Source: Yponomeuta sedellus
Taxonomy: Eukaryota > Arthropoda > Insecta > Lepidoptera > Yponomeutidae
Assembly: GCA_934045075.1 (NCBI GenBank)
Contig: OW203732.1
Span: 21,184,279 to 21,248,278, forward strand
Length of the DNA stretch: 64,000 nucleotides
Direction: 5' to 3'
This document shows, piece by piece, positions 20,543 through 30,979 of this stretch. The position numbers and the translations under genes were made by a program. The notes below the pieces were generated by a model, which made no database searches, was not told where the DNA came from, and was given only the letters and a program-made list of their open reading frames with translations. The first letter of the stretch is position 1, and each line of letters starts with the position of its first letter.

Positions 20543-20862
20543 AGCGGTGGTAGCTCAGTTGGTGGAACACAAAACACGGTAGCGAGACCCAGGTTCGATT
20601 CTCAGTGCGGGCATGTACCAATGACTTTGTTTTCTAAGTTATGTACATTTGTGAAGTTATTGTAGCAATAGCACTCGCTAAACTGAAAGAAAACGTCTTG
20701 AGGAAACCTGAGTGGTTGAGGTGTTCAAATACCTCAGCGCTTGAATTTGCCAATGCGCTATGGGCACGCGTGGTAATTATCTCCATATTCTCTCTCTCTC
20801 TCTCTCTCTCTCAGAGAAAGCCTGTGTCCTACAGTGGGACATTTATAGGCTGCATAAAAAGA
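20543..20862 (+). repeat. Type W tRNA SINE, full length
   Basis: The best W copy: box A TAGCTCAGTTGG, box B GGTTCGATTCT, the body block TGACTTTGTTTTCTAAGTTA, a (CT)n tract at 20788-20813, and the tail CCTACAGTGGGACATTTATA followed by GGCTGCATAAAAAGA. The tail motif is shared with RTE-type LINE ends. Confidence 0.85.
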
Positions 20863-21126
20863 GGTATCTGCTATGTATTTATCCTGATCTGTAATGTGAT
20901 TGAGGATAGTCCAGGAGTATTTTTAGAGGACATGACTTTAATGGCATGATTCCTATCAACTTATCCACGATATAATTCAGGAATGTCGAGATATAATTCA
21001 GGAATCGTCGTAGGAACTTACTTACATATAAACTTTTGAATTCACAAAACAAAATTATTTTTTCATCGTATTCCTGAAAATATCTTAATTTGCATAAAAT
21101 TGAATTACACTAAATATATTCTTTTT

Positions 21127-21267
21127 AGGGCTGATTTTTCAATAGTCAGATAACTTAAATCTGAGGAATAAAAATGGCGGTTTGACAGCTTATGTATGAA
21201 AATTATGTCAAACCGCCATTTTTATTCCTCAGATAAAAGTTATCTGACTATTGAAAAATCAGCCCTT
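21127..21267. mobile_element. Hairpin MITE, about 140 bp
   Basis: Arms of about 60 bp starting GGGCTGATTTTTCAATAGTC are complementary almost throughout, with the centre GCTTATGTATGAAAATTAT. Flanked by TTA-like sequence. It lies against a fragment of the tRNA-bearing repeat tail at 21268-21345. Confidence 0.85.
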
Positions 21268-21345
21268 AATGCACTAACCCATGCTAAGGACAATTTTAAA
21301 AACCTATATAGGTGTTCTTAGCACGGGTTAGTGCAATAAAATAGT
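21268..21345. repeat. Tail-to-tail fragment of the tRNA-bearing repeat
   Basis: An antisense tail (TTAATGCACTAACCCATGC) meets a sense tail (TTCTTAGCACGGGTTAGTGC) within 75 bp with no head between them: a minimal foldback remnant of the B subfamily. Confidence 0.6.
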
Positions 21346-21351
21346 ATATTT

Positions 21352-21500
21352 CATTACAAGTGCGGAAAGTCTGTCATTGAAAAGAGTTCCGACAAATGTC
21401 TACCCGAGCCGAGGCGCAGCCGAAGGCGAAGGTTGACAGTCGGAACAAGTTGCAATGACAGTTTCGCACGCGTACTGAACGACTGTTTTTAATACAGTTG
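21352..21500. repeat. GTGCG hairpin element, left part
   Basis: GTGCGGAAAGTCTGTCATTG faces CAATGACAGTTTCGCAC 100 bp later. TTTTTAATACAGTTGC at 21486-21501 is found inverted at 27505-27520, beyond the LINE, which suggests one element interrupted by the LINE. Confidence 0.5.
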
Positions 21501-21798
21501 CGAAAAAAATAAGCAATTTAATAAAGAAAAATTATTTGGAAAATGGCGCCAACCGTAAAAAAATATAAGCAGAGATTTTTTTCTGTACCCATTCTAGTAG
21601 GCAAAGGAAACTATGCCCATACAGCCAAGTCTTCAGTAGAATTTTTTTTTTGAAAAAAAGCGCGGGAACCTTGGATGAGTAAAGGCGGCGAAATTTGAAC
21701 AATTTTCAATAAATTGATAACTTTTATATTTCTCTGTAAATACAAAGTGAATTGTACATATAGTTGGTAGACAAGTTTGTACATATTGTAATTAGAAG

Positions 21799-22893
21799 AT
21801 GGGGGCGGGAAAGAAGCGGAAAAAAACTGATCCCCCTGACGAGCGATCATCACCAGCTATGGACACTTCGGACTCGGATGATGACTCCTCCAGGAAGTAC
21901 AATGTTTTTAAGGTTCCAGGGTACTCTAGGAGGTATCCTGAAAACAGTAAAAAATCGGAATATATAGTGTTCGTGTCACACGAAAATGAAAAACCGTTTT
22001 CCGACAAAGACAGGCTAGCTCTCTCCCATGCCATACGCAAATTCTGCGTCACTGGCATTCTACATCTGAAGTCAGTAAATAAATTCAAGATTGGCATTAC
22101 GTTCGATTTGTCAAACAATGCAAATGTGTTTATGCAGAATAAAAAATTACTCGACGAACTAGACCTGAAGGCCACTATACCGGCTAGCGACACTGAAGCA
22201 ACTGGGGTTCTTACCTCAGTCCCTACTGACCTTTCCAACAAACAAATCTTCTCGTTGATTGGCAGCTCTCGAAATGTAATTCAAGTGAGACGTTTCATGC
22301 GTCGGGTGCGGAGTGACGACGGCGACGTGTCACATCTTCCCACTCAGACAGTCGCGGTAACTTTTGCATCCACTGAATTGCCTCAGTACGTCTATCTCGA
22401 CTCTTGGAGACACGAGGTAAGCGCTTATATACCACCAGTAAAGCAATGTCTTCAGTGCATGAAGTTTGGCCACATTGCCAAATACTGCCGAAATTCGGTT
22501 GTGTGCTCGATCTGCACAGAAAATCACCACTTTAAAACATGTAAAGAGGATCCTAAAAACGCGAAATGCTGCAACTGCGGAGGCAATCACATAGCTATCT
22601 CTAACACATGTCCACAAAAAAAATTGAAAATAGAGGAAAACAAAATTAAGTCAAGGGCCGTCACATACTCAGATTTATTCAGTGAAAACTCCTTCCCCCA
22701 ATTAACAAAATCGAACATCGAAACACAAATTCAAAATTTAACGAAATCAGATTTTTTCATGAACATACTCATTCAAGCAATTACAAAAATAGTTACAAAT
22801 CAGAAAAACACCCCAATCAACTCTACATCAATAAAAGAAATCTTAGCACAAACTGTAAGAAATACCACTTCTTCTAACAATGGATCAACTTAA
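21799..22893 (+). CDS. LINE ORF1, Gag-like nucleic acid-binding protein
   Basis: A 364-residue protein expected to coat the element RNA in a ribonucleoprotein particle and escort it to the nucleus. The basic N-terminus (GAGKKRKKTDPP) is followed by a Ser/Asp-rich stretch and a central region resembling the RRM-like part of other ORF1 proteins. Three CCHC knuckles lie near residues 217-270: CLQCMKFGHIAKYC, CSICTENHHFKTC and CCNCGGNHIAISNTC. The ATG at 21799 is the first in frame after the 5' leader, and the size suits I-like ORF1. Its end overlaps the ORF2 start by 14 bases in another frame, so ORF2 is probably reached by reinitiation. No stop or frameshift is present. Confidence 0.9.
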   Translation: MGAGKKRKKTDPPDERSSPAMDTSDSDDDSSRKYNVFKVPGYSRRYPENSKKSEYIVFVSHENEKPFSDKDRLALSHAIRKFCVTGILHLKSVNKFKIGITFDLSNNANVFMQNKKLLDELDLKATIPASDTEATGVLTSVPTDLSNKQIFSLIGSSRNVIQVRRFMRRVRSDDGDVSHLPTQTVAVTFASTELPQYVYLDSWRHEVSAYIPPVKQCLQCMKFGHIAKYCRNSVVCSICTENHHFKTCKEDPKNAKCCNCGGNHIAISNTCPQKKLKIEENKIKSRAVTYSDLFSENSFPQLTKSNIETQIQNLTKSDFFMNILIQAITKIVTNQKNTPINSTSIKEILAQTVRNTTSSNNGST

Positions 22894-25800
22894 TATTATG
22901 CAGTGGAACTCCCAGAGTATTATTAGCAATAAATTTCTATTAACACAATTTCTTTATGAAAACGATATACATGTAGCAATAATATCAGAGACTTGGCTAA
23001 CTCCTATTAAAGATTTTAACATAAAAGGATATCGAATAGAAAGAAACGATATTGGTAATAAACATAATGGTGTAGCAATTTTAATACATAATAGTTTAAA
23101 TTATAAAAAAATTAATACATATTCGGACAACTCCTTACAAAACATTTGTGTAAGGATATCTGTAAATAATAAAGAAATGAGTATTGTAAGTTTTTACTGT
23201 CCTACAAACTGTGTCCCATCTTTTGATAAACTTAAATTTCAGTCAATAATAGAGTCAATACCCGAACCAATGTTATTTGCAGGTGATTTTAATGCACACC
23301 ATACTTTGTGGGGGTGCCATTCTATTAATCCTAGAGGAAGAGATATTTTGGAAATTATTGATGAAAAAAATTTGGTTGTTTTGAATTCCGGCGAGGTTAC
23401 TACTGTGGGCTCCTTGACATGGCGTCCCAATGCTTTGGATTTATCACTGGCTTCCCCATCACTGGCTCTGTCTTGCGATTGGTCTGTACATAATGATCCT
23501 CTTGGCAGCTACCATCTTCCTGTAATTATTAAGGTTTTTGTAAATAATAGTATTAATGATGATGGTCTTGTAAACAGCAATGGTGCTAATCCTTTGCCCA
23601 TCTATCCTAACTTTAAAATGATCAATTGGACATTATATGAACAATATGTAGACACACAACTGTCTGATTTTCAGGTTGAAAATTACACTCCGTTGACAGC
23701 ATATAACAGTTTTTGTAACATATTGCATAATGTAGTTAATGACTCTCTTACAAATCGTAATTCTGTTTCTTCTTCTTTTGGTGCTATCAACTCTCGTCGT
23801 AGACTGATACGCAAGAAGCTCTCTCTTCCTTGGTGGAATAAAAAATGTTCAGAAGCTGTAGAAAATTCCAAACTTGCCTATATTAACTTTAAAAATAATC
23901 CTTCAGATCAATCTTACATTGAATTTAAAAAATTACAAGCACATAAAAAACTTTTGTTAAAAATGGAAAGATCTAATAGCTGGATTGAACTGTGTAGCTC
24001 CTTCAATCGATGTACACCTCTGTCAATAATCTGGAATTGTATGCGTAAATTCAACAAAACTTACTCTTTTAATAATGACAATGATAGTTGGATACAAGAT
24101 TTTTTGCAAAAGTATACACCCGACCATGTAAATAATAAACCAAAATTTTCCCCGGACAGTGAAACAAATCCTGTAAATAATTTTATGATAAAATCTTTCT
24201 CAATTGAAGAATTAATATCAGCTATTCTCTCGAGAAAAGATGGCGCATTTGGTCTGGATGGTATTCCTTATATAATGTTAAAAAGGCTTAGTAAAAATAG
24301 CTTACAGATTTTGCTTGAAATATTAAATAACCTATGGTTGAGCAACGAGATTCCCCACTCATGGAAGTCCGATTGTTTAGTGCCCATATTAAAGCCAGAT
24401 AAGCCTCGATCAAATCCAGATTCCTACCGTCCTATTGCTTTGACATCTTGCATAGGCAAAGTTTTTGAACAACTGATAAAACAAAGGTTGGAATTTTATG
24501 TAGAACAAAATAGTATTTTACCTTCTAATCAATTTGGCTTTCGAAGAGGATCATCAGCTCGTGAAAGCATCTGTCAGCTGCAGCTTGACATACAAAATAG
24601 TTTAAATAAAAAATATTATTTGATGTCGGTGTTTTTTGATATGTCTGGAGCATTTAATAGTGTCAATGTCGACATTCTTTGTGTTGAGTTACTTTCCAGC
24701 GGGATCCCAAATAAAATTGTTAATTGGATTCATAATTTTCTTACTGAGAGGGAAGTCTATGTAAAATATAATGGTAATCTTTATGGTCCACCATTCGCTT
24801 CTGTTGGTGTTTGTCAAGGCGGAATACTTTCTCCATTAATTTTCCTCTTATATATCCGCCGTTTAAATCTCATTTTGGGTTCTGAAGTCAAAAATCTTCA
24901 ATTTGCTGACGACTTGGTTGTTTATGCATCTGGAAAAAAATTAAAAAACATCAGTGAAATTCTTAACAAATCTTTAAAAGGGTTGTCTACATACTTCACC
25001 TATCTGAATCTTGATATAAATGCATTAAAATCTAAAGTGGTTGTATTTGGTAAAGCTAGCAATAATATTCCTTCTGTATTCTACAACAAAGTCCCCATTC
25101 CTGTTTCTCAAGAGGCTAAGTTTTTAGGTATTATCTTTACTCACAATATGTCTTGGAAAAAATATGTTGAATTGCTAAGTTTAAGAGCCAATAAGGCCCA
25201 TAATATTTTGAAATCTTTGTGCAGGATTTCGTGGGGAGCAGATCCGAAAATATTGTTACTTCTGTACAAATCATTGGTTCGTAGTCATTTTGAATATGGT
25301 TTTCTTTGTTTTGGTGGTGACAGTAGATTGGTGAATGCCTTGGATAAAATTCAAAATAAAAACTTGAGACTCATCACAGGAGCATTTAAAAGTACTCCTA
25401 TAAATGTAATGCAGGTGGAGTGCAAACTCCCTCCATTAGCTATTAGATTTACTTATCTGAAAGAAAGATTTTTATTAAAATTATATAGTAAGAGAAATAA
25501 TTACCTATTGCTGAGCTTGATGAATTCTCCTCCAAATTCTCTTTATATCCTTCAGGGCTTTGCTCAGTACATTAATTTTCTGGAAACATTACAGATTTAT
25601 AAATCCCCTCTCCTTCCTTGTTATCAGGGAAATTTTCTTAGTAAATTTCCTGCAATAAATATAATAATTGATCACAATTTATGCACCAAACAAGATGTGT
25701 ACAACAAACTTTCAGAGTTCACTGATGATTGTAGATTCCTCTATACTGATGGGTCGAAAACTGATAATGCTGTCTCGTTTGCTTTTTTTGATGGCTTTTT

Positions 25801-26650
25801 TAATTTAGGCACTGGTCATAAAATAAATTCAAACATTAGTATATTCACAGCAGAAGCCGTGGCTATACTAGCAGCCCTAAAAAATATCAATAATAAAAGT
25901 GATGGATGTTATAAATATGTAATTATCAGTGATAGTATGAGTGTTCTGGAAAATCTCAAAAATAATAGATTCAAAGCTAATACAAATTATTTAATTTCTT
26001 TAATCAAGCAGGAGTGGTTAGATTTGTTTCTTATTCATAACATAGATGTTTCATTTGTGTGGGTTCCTTCACATGTTGGTGTAGCAGGAAATGAAAGGGC
26101 TGATTTTTTGGCTACAGCAATTACAAATAATGCAGATACTATTCCTGACTCCAGCTATAATCTTAATGTTTCTGTTCCCTGGACAGATGTAATCTCTCTT
26201 CTAAAGAAAAGATCTATAGATATCTGGAAAAGACACTGGAACTACACAGTTCAAGCTGAAAATAAAGGCTTATGGTATGCTACATTTAATGTTCCCATTG
26301 GTAGCATGCCCTGGTTTTGTAAAAACAATACTTACATTCATAGGAAATATTACACTACTATTTCAAGGCTTCGTTTTGGTCATTGTAATCTAAACTATCA
26401 TCTGTTCCGGTTAAAAATGGTTCAGAGTCCGTTCTGTGACCATTGCAGCTCCCAAACTGAGCAATCCTTACATCATCTATTCTTCGAATGCCCATCCTTT
26501 GGCATCCAGCGCCTTGTGCTAATGGATGAGCTGATTGAAATCTATAGCAGTCCAGAGTCAGTGCCGCGCTCCATTCAGGCTCTTCTTGTAAATACTTCCA
26601 CATTTTTGTCTTTGTTCAGATTCATAATTAACACTGTAGGACAGATTTAG
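22880..26650 (+). CDS. LINE ORF2: endonuclease, reverse transcriptase, RNase H
   Basis: A 1256-residue polyprotein for target-primed reverse transcription. The N-terminal APE-like endonuclease shows QWNSQSI, SETWL, AGDFNAHH and ALDLSLAS, but the usual SDH motif reads SYH at about residue 211. The RT domain has SYRPIALTS, NQFGFRRGSS, FFDMSGAFNSV, GVCQGGILSPL and the catalytic FADD near residue 675. RNase H follows with LYTDGSK (about 956), FTAEAVA, ISDSMSVL and WVPSHVGVAGNERAD, all four acidic positions kept. A Cys/His cluster (FCDHC, then HHLFFEC) closes the protein. Length and order are normal for the superfamily. The frame is open from ATG to stop, so the copy is young; the Asp to Tyr change may weaken target cutting. 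Confidence 0.93.
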   Translation: MDQLNIMQWNSQSIISNKFLLTQFLYENDIHVAIISETWLTPIKDFNIKGYRIERNDIGNKHNGVAILIHNSLNYKKINTYSDNSLQNICVRISVNNKEMSIVSFYCPTNCVPSFDKLKFQSIIESIPEPMLFAGDFNAHHTLWGCHSINPRGRDILEIIDEKNLVVLNSGEVTTVGSLTWRPNALDLSLASPSLALSCDWSVHNDPLGSYHLPVIIKVFVNNSINDDGLVNSNGANPLPIYPNFKMINWTLYEQYVDTQLSDFQVENYTPLTAYNSFCNILHNVVNDSLTNRNSVSSSFGAINSRRRLIRKKLSLPWWNKKCSEAVENSKLAYINFKNNPSDQSYIEFKKLQAHKKLLLKMERSNSWIELCSSFNRCTPLSIIWNCMRKFNKTYSFNNDNDSWIQDFLQKYTPDHVNNKPKFSPDSETNPVNNFMIKSFSIEELISAILSRKDGAFGLDGIPYIMLKRLSKNSLQILLEILNNLWLSNEIPHSWKSDCLVPILKPDKPRSNPDSYRPIALTSCIGKVFEQLIKQRLEFYVEQNSILPSNQFGFRRGSSARESICQLQLDIQNSLNKKYYLMSVFFDMSGAFNSVNVDILCVELLSSGIPNKIVNWIHNFLTEREVYVKYNGNLYGPPFASVGVCQGGILSPLIFLLYIRRLNLILGSEVKNLQFADDLVVYASGKKLKNISEILNKSLKGLSTYFTYLNLDINALKSKVVVFGKASNNIPSVFYNKVPIPVSQEAKFLGIIFTHNMSWKKYVELLSLRANKAHNILKSLCRISWGADPKILLLLYKSLVRSHFEYGFLCFGGDSRLVNALDKIQNKNLRLITGAFKSTPINVMQVECKLPPLAIRFTYLKERFLLKLYSKRNNYLLLSLMNSPPNSLYILQGFAQYINFLETLQIYKSPLLPCYQGNFLSKFPAINIIIDHNLCTKQDVYNKLSEFTDDCRFLYTDGSKTDNAVSFAFFDGFFNLGTGHKINSNISIFTAEAVAILAALKNINNKSDGCYKYVIISDSMSVLENLKNNRFKANTNYLISLIKQEWLDLFLIHNIDVSFVWVPSHVGVAGNERADFLATAITNNADTIPDSSYNLNVSVPWTDVISLLKKRSIDIWKRHWNYTVQAENKGLWYATFNVPIGSMPWFCKNNTYIHRKYYTTISRLRFGHCNLNYHLFRLKMVQSPFCDHCSSQTEQSLHHLFFECPSFGIQRLVLMDELIEIYSSPESVPRSIQALLVNTSTFLSLFRFIINTVGQI

Positions 26651-26929
26651 TTTTTCTTGTATATTGATTTTGTTTAATACTCGAATACGACTTTTAGCCG
26701 TGTAAAATATTTTCTAAATGGACTTGTACATAATATTTAGAATTTGTAAGGTTATGTAATATTTTTGGTTTGTTTGTTTTGACGTTTCGATTTCGACCAA
26801 AAAAGAAAAGAGTATGTGTTGCCTTAATTGACTTAAAATCACGGATTGACTAATTCGACGGACACGACGTAAAAAAACACGGATTTTACTAAAATTGGAT
26901 TGGACATTTTATATAATTAAAACTGAAGA

Positions 26930-27160
26930 CGATAATATATTACTGAAGACTTTAACCTCCCAAAAATTCATAATGAAGAACAGAAACCAAAGACGTGGCA
27001 GCATGAAAAATATATTACTGAAGACTTTAACTTCCCAAAAATTCATAATGAAGAATAGAAACCAAAGACATGGCAGCATGAAAAATATATTATACTGAAG
27101 ACTAACCTCCCAAAAACTCATAATGAAGAACAAAAACCAAAGACGTGGCAGCATGGTCTA
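26930..27160 (+). repeat. Three tandem 75-bp repeats in the LINE 3' region
   Basis: Units start near 26930, 27004 and 27079, each with TATTACTGAAGACTTTAACC-like, CCCAAAAATTCATAATGAAG and AAACCAAAGACGTGGCAGC blocks. They create small frames that are not genes. Confidence 0.85.
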
Positions 27161-27394
27161 AGACCTTAGCCGGTTCCTTGCGGGACGAACTAAAAAAAAA
27201 AAAAAGTAGAATTTTTTTATTGATATGAAATGAAAATGAAATTTATTGAGTTGAAATGAAATTAAACCTAACTTAACTCATTCAATCAAATCATTAAATC
27301 TGATATTGAAACAAATTAGTAGCTCATAAAAACTTCTATGATTTTTTTTAGTAAAAACTTCATGGTTGGTTTTTCTTTTTAATAGACATTATTT

Positions 27395-27520
27395 TGACAG
27401 TTGGGAAAGAAAACGCACGAGTGCGGGAAAGGTAAAAAAAGCACGAGTGTGTAATAGCCCACGTCCCGCACGCTATACGTCCCTGTAATACGCCACTTTT
27501 TGAGCAACTGTATTAAAAAG
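27395..27520. repeat. GTGCG element, right part
   Basis: Has ACGCACGAGTGCGGGAAAGG and CCCGCACGCTATACG, and ends in GCAACTGTATTAAAAA, the inverse of 21486-21501. Both outer sides touch tRNA-bearing repeat sequence. Confidence 0.4.
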
Positions 27521-27690
27521 AATATAATCATGTGGGTACAGCGATATCATTCCGATGTAAAAACCTAACTGCAAAGTAAGGTACTCGGGGCTGCAAATAA
27601 TGCAAATTACTTCAGCCAGACAGATAGCCAGAGGTCGCGGGTTCGAGTCCCGGCATGGGTGGAGTTTTTAGCCTCTAAATAGGTTTGTGA
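27521..27690 (+). repeat. tRNA-bearing repeat, B subfamily fragment
   Basis: CATGTGGGTACAGCGATATC, then a deletion that removes box A, then CGCGGGTTCGAGTCCCGGC and the tail to AAATAGGTTTGTG. Confidence 0.65.
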
Positions 27691-28589
27691 ATAACACTAA
27701 ATTTATCTGTTCCCGAATACAAATATACTATGTGACGTTGTTAAAACGTCATAATTATGATATAATTCCTTTTTTTCTGCTCATAAAACATTTTTAATTT
27801 TTTTTTCATACGTGAAGTTTTTTGAATTTGCATATTATTACGGTAAATAATAATTTTGTGTATAGCAACCCTGACTGATTAAAAATAGTTAAACTCGCAC
27901 GTAACATTCCAAAAGCCAATGTAATAACGGTTTCAATAATTAATATAATATTCATCTGGAAGAAACTAAGTACTTCCACTCGATATGACTTTGAGATTGC
28001 AGATGTCTTTTAGACATTCGCGGGAGTTCCTCAAAACCTATAAGTTTCAGGTAAGTCATCTTGCCGGGATGATATCCAGATGTTAGAAAAACGAGACTAA
28101 TTCTGGATAAAACCGGTTATGAATCGCTCCCTTAGGATTCCGAACAACCGATTTAACTTTTTATTGCTTGTAACTATCAGCTTTTTCGAGCAAACTAATT
28201 GAAAAAAGTAAGTGAAAGTAAAAATTTGGTAATATAGAGCAGAAGAATTTTGTTTTTCTTGCTCCATTGCACTTTAAACGTCTCGCTATACTGTCTAGCA
28301 GCGCTTCTCAAGAACCCGCAAAATTGCTACAAAAAACTTTGTGTTTTTTGGGTGCTATATAATATAATGGGCGTAGAAAAAGCACTGACACGACATCTAC
28401 TGAAGAGGCGCACCACTCCAGCGCTAGTTTTTTAACAGTAAACAGAACTGAAAAATCACAGGCGGTGCGCTAAAATAGAAAAAAATTATTGTGTAATTTG
28501 AAGGCAACTGTCATCGTACATGGTTAGGCAGAATATACCGTGAACCAAATACCAACCTAGTGATGGGCGCAGAAGTTTGCACAGACAAC
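27691..28589. other. No gene recognised
   Basis: AT-rich. A 61-codon frame at 28250-28435 is unremarkable. No known repeat. Confidence 0.4.
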
Positions 28590-29110
28590 CAACCCGCCTC
28601 CCCGAACGACCTACTCGCTAAATCTGTGCGTCTGGCGAAACCTAGGCAACAACCAGCGAGTCCCTTACGATATCAATCCTTTGTATATCCCCACTGCTGG
28701 GGCACGAGGCTCTTCTTGCACCGCAGGAAGGTTAGGCCATATTCCACCACGGGGCCCAAGTCCGGGTTGGTGAAGGATTGTAAGACAGTGGCGGGCCTTA
28801 CTGTCAGAAGTTATCAAGTCGCCTAAGGCCTCTGACATGGCTTAACGATTGCCATTACATGACCGCCGGTACCAACGGCTTAACGTGCCTTGCGCAGCAC
28901 GGAAGCGCTCGGATCGATCCTCTCCCTAGTGATTGATTCCAATCACTCGATTCTACTAATCCACGAGAGTCTTTACGCTGATTGGCAAATTCTTTCACCA
29001 CGATAGCTTGCCATCAACACGCTGAGAAGAAGGAGCATTGGATGGTAAGATGTCGAAGGAGTCATGTGTACCCGCAAGCTTTCTTCTCGACAAGCAGCCA
29101 ATACTTATCT
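28590..29110 (+). repeat. Old repeat split by a 5S-like SINE
   Basis: The flanks (GCGTCTGGCGAAACC, AACCAGCGAGTC and, after the SINE, ATAGCTTGCCATCAACACGC) match continuous sequence at about 46405-46500. Class of the older repeat unknown. Confidence 0.5.
28671..28970 (-). repeat. 5S-like SINE lacking its 5S boxes
   Basis: Tail, body and extreme head are present, but about 75 bp holding the 5S-like promoter blocks are missing between GGAAGCGCTCGG and GTGATTGATTCC. Flanks show TTACG on both sides as a possible short duplication. Confidence 0.7.
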
Positions 29111-29395
29111 GAAAGGTTACTCGGCATAAATCATTCGAGGGCCATTGACAAAATCGAGCTCTCTGATTGAGCTGCCGCGATGAGATTTCGCAGAGGTTAG
29201 AACCGTGTTGTCTCTTTGACAGGTTAATAACTGGTGCCCGTTCTGCAATAGATCTTTCGATAGAATTTACCTTGACTTTAGTTGTAAATACATTTTCCTC
29301 GTTATTAAAGCATAACTCTGACCTTTTGCGTCGTGCCAGAATCGCGCCTCTTGCGTGGTTGAGCTTTGAGTTAGGAACGAATATTATATTTATAT
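29111..29395. other. No gene recognised
   Basis: Unique-looking sequence; a 78-codon frame (29167-29403) has no recognisable motif. Confidence 0.35.
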
Positions 29396-29552
29396 TTACG
29401 TAATACAGAGAATATTGTAGAGGTTCGAAATTTCACTGGTACCAGTGAGTCGCTCATTTGCTCAGTTGGAAAGAGCGCTGGCACGGATAGCCAGAGGTCA
29501 CGGGTTCGAATCCCGGCATGGGTGGAATTTTTAGCCTCTAAATTGGTTTTCA
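29396..29552 (+). repeat. tRNA-bearing repeat, B subfamily
   Basis: From ACGTAATACAGAGAATATTG through the tRNA-like head to CTAAATTGGTTTTCAAAG. 5' truncated. Confidence 0.7.
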
Positions 29553-30577
29553 AAGTAATTAAACCATTCTAAAATTATCAAAATATGCGATTGCCAATTT
29601 TCAACCAGCAAGCTTCATACCTCTTTGAGCTGCGGCGCTCAGCTAATGCATTTCGATAGCCTTTTGAAATTCATGAAGCCGACCCTTCAGAAGTCGAGGG
29701 GCCATCTTGAAATGCATCTTAATATCGGCCTCTTTCGGTGCTGACGGAACGGAATACATTTCCTAACGCGCAATGGTTTGATGAGAAAAAGGATTGGTAA
29801 TAATCTTCAACTCCTTCGGGCGTTTGCTTTTTCTTCAATGGCGTACGTAATCAAATTTCCAGGGCTTAGAACGGATACAGTCAAAATTTTGTTTCGAAAT
29901 TTATATCAACCATTGTATAGATCGTCTCATTGCGTAGATGCAAAAAGACCAATCAAACATACATGGCTCTTTAAAATTTTGTTTAAAAAAAAGGAGAATT
30001 CTACTTGCCCATGTAAACAGCTTTTGTTATGGGGAAAACTTCGAATTCACAAAAATAATATCTGTTTCGTACTAAGTTGACAACCTACGAGGAGATATAT
30101 TTTCGCGATTTCAATGTTTCACAAAACGCCGAAGGTTTTGCTTTGGTCAAATAATTTCAAATCAATCAAATCAAAAACGTTTTATCGAATTAGCACAGAA
30201 ACTGCTTCTTAATGAAAAATAAAAGTGAAACTAGGTGTCCATTTTGAAATCTAGATTACTTTACAGAAATAATGGACAAGACTCCTAAAAAAGCTTAATG
30301 CAGGTATGTCGCCTTTTTTATTACACGAGGGGTACGATATGATACGATTTTATATCATGCCTGTGCAGGGTGTAAAAAAATCCCTATACATTTTTGACGA
30401 TAGAGGTCTCACACTTAAATACTAGTACATTCTACTTTTCATATCAAGAAAGGCTTTACAAGAAACATGAAAAACGAAATCTAGCTGTCCCATATCATTT
30501 TAACGTCGCCGATAGTTACGTTTTCTGATTTTTCTGAGAAAAATCTTTGGCCCAGTGAGCGAAACAATACTACAATT
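29553..30577. other. About 1 kb with no gene recognised
   Basis: A 100-codon frame at 29778-30080 starts with ATG but shows no motif and has AT-driven composition. The rest carries no repeat I know. Confidence 0.4.
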
Positions 30578-30880
30578 ATATTTATTTTTTGATGCACTAA
30601 CCCGTGCTAAGGACAAATTTTAAAAACCTATTTAGAGGCTCAAAATTCCACCCATGCCGGGATTCGAACCCGCGACCTCTGGCTATCCGTGCCAGCGCTC
30701 TTTCCAACTGAGCTAATGGGCGACTCACCGGCATCAGTGAAATTTCGAACCTCTTTACAATATTCTCTGCATTACGTACAGGCAGCAACATCTGGCTGAA
30801 GTAAGTTGCATCACTTGCAGCCCCGATTACCCACTTTGCAGTTAGGCTTTTACATCGGAATGATATCGCTGTACATTACT
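30578..30880 (-). repeat. tRNA-bearing repeat, B subfamily, complete single unit
   Basis: Minus-strand reading runs from GTACAGCGATATCATTCCG through GCAGAGAATATTGTAAAGAG, the tRNA-like head (30647-30722 region) and the tail to GGGTTAGTGCATCAAAAAA. It shows that the basic unit has the tRNA-like part in the middle: about 155 bp before, about 75 bp after. Confidence 0.8.
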
Positions 30881-30979
30881 TACTTCATTTAATTTCAGAA
30901 GCGGATGACACCTATCGCTCTGTTATGAATCACAAACAGGATGCACTTATCAAGCGGGAAAAATTGTCAGGTTTTGCAT

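Larger units (their letters stand above)
21649..27205 (+). mobile_element. Full-length RNase H-bearing non-LTR retrotransposon
   Basis: A 5.56-kb element flanked by GTAGAATTTTTTT at 21636-21648 and 27206-27218. It has a 5' leader of 150 bp, two ORFs overlapping by 14 bp, a 3' region with three 75-bp repeats and a 14-base A tail. Domain order (APE-type endonuclease, RT, RNase H, C-terminal Cys/His) places it in the Jockey/I superfamily, closest in layout to the I or Nimb groups; the exact clade needs a tree. Both ORFs are open. Confidence 0.93.
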
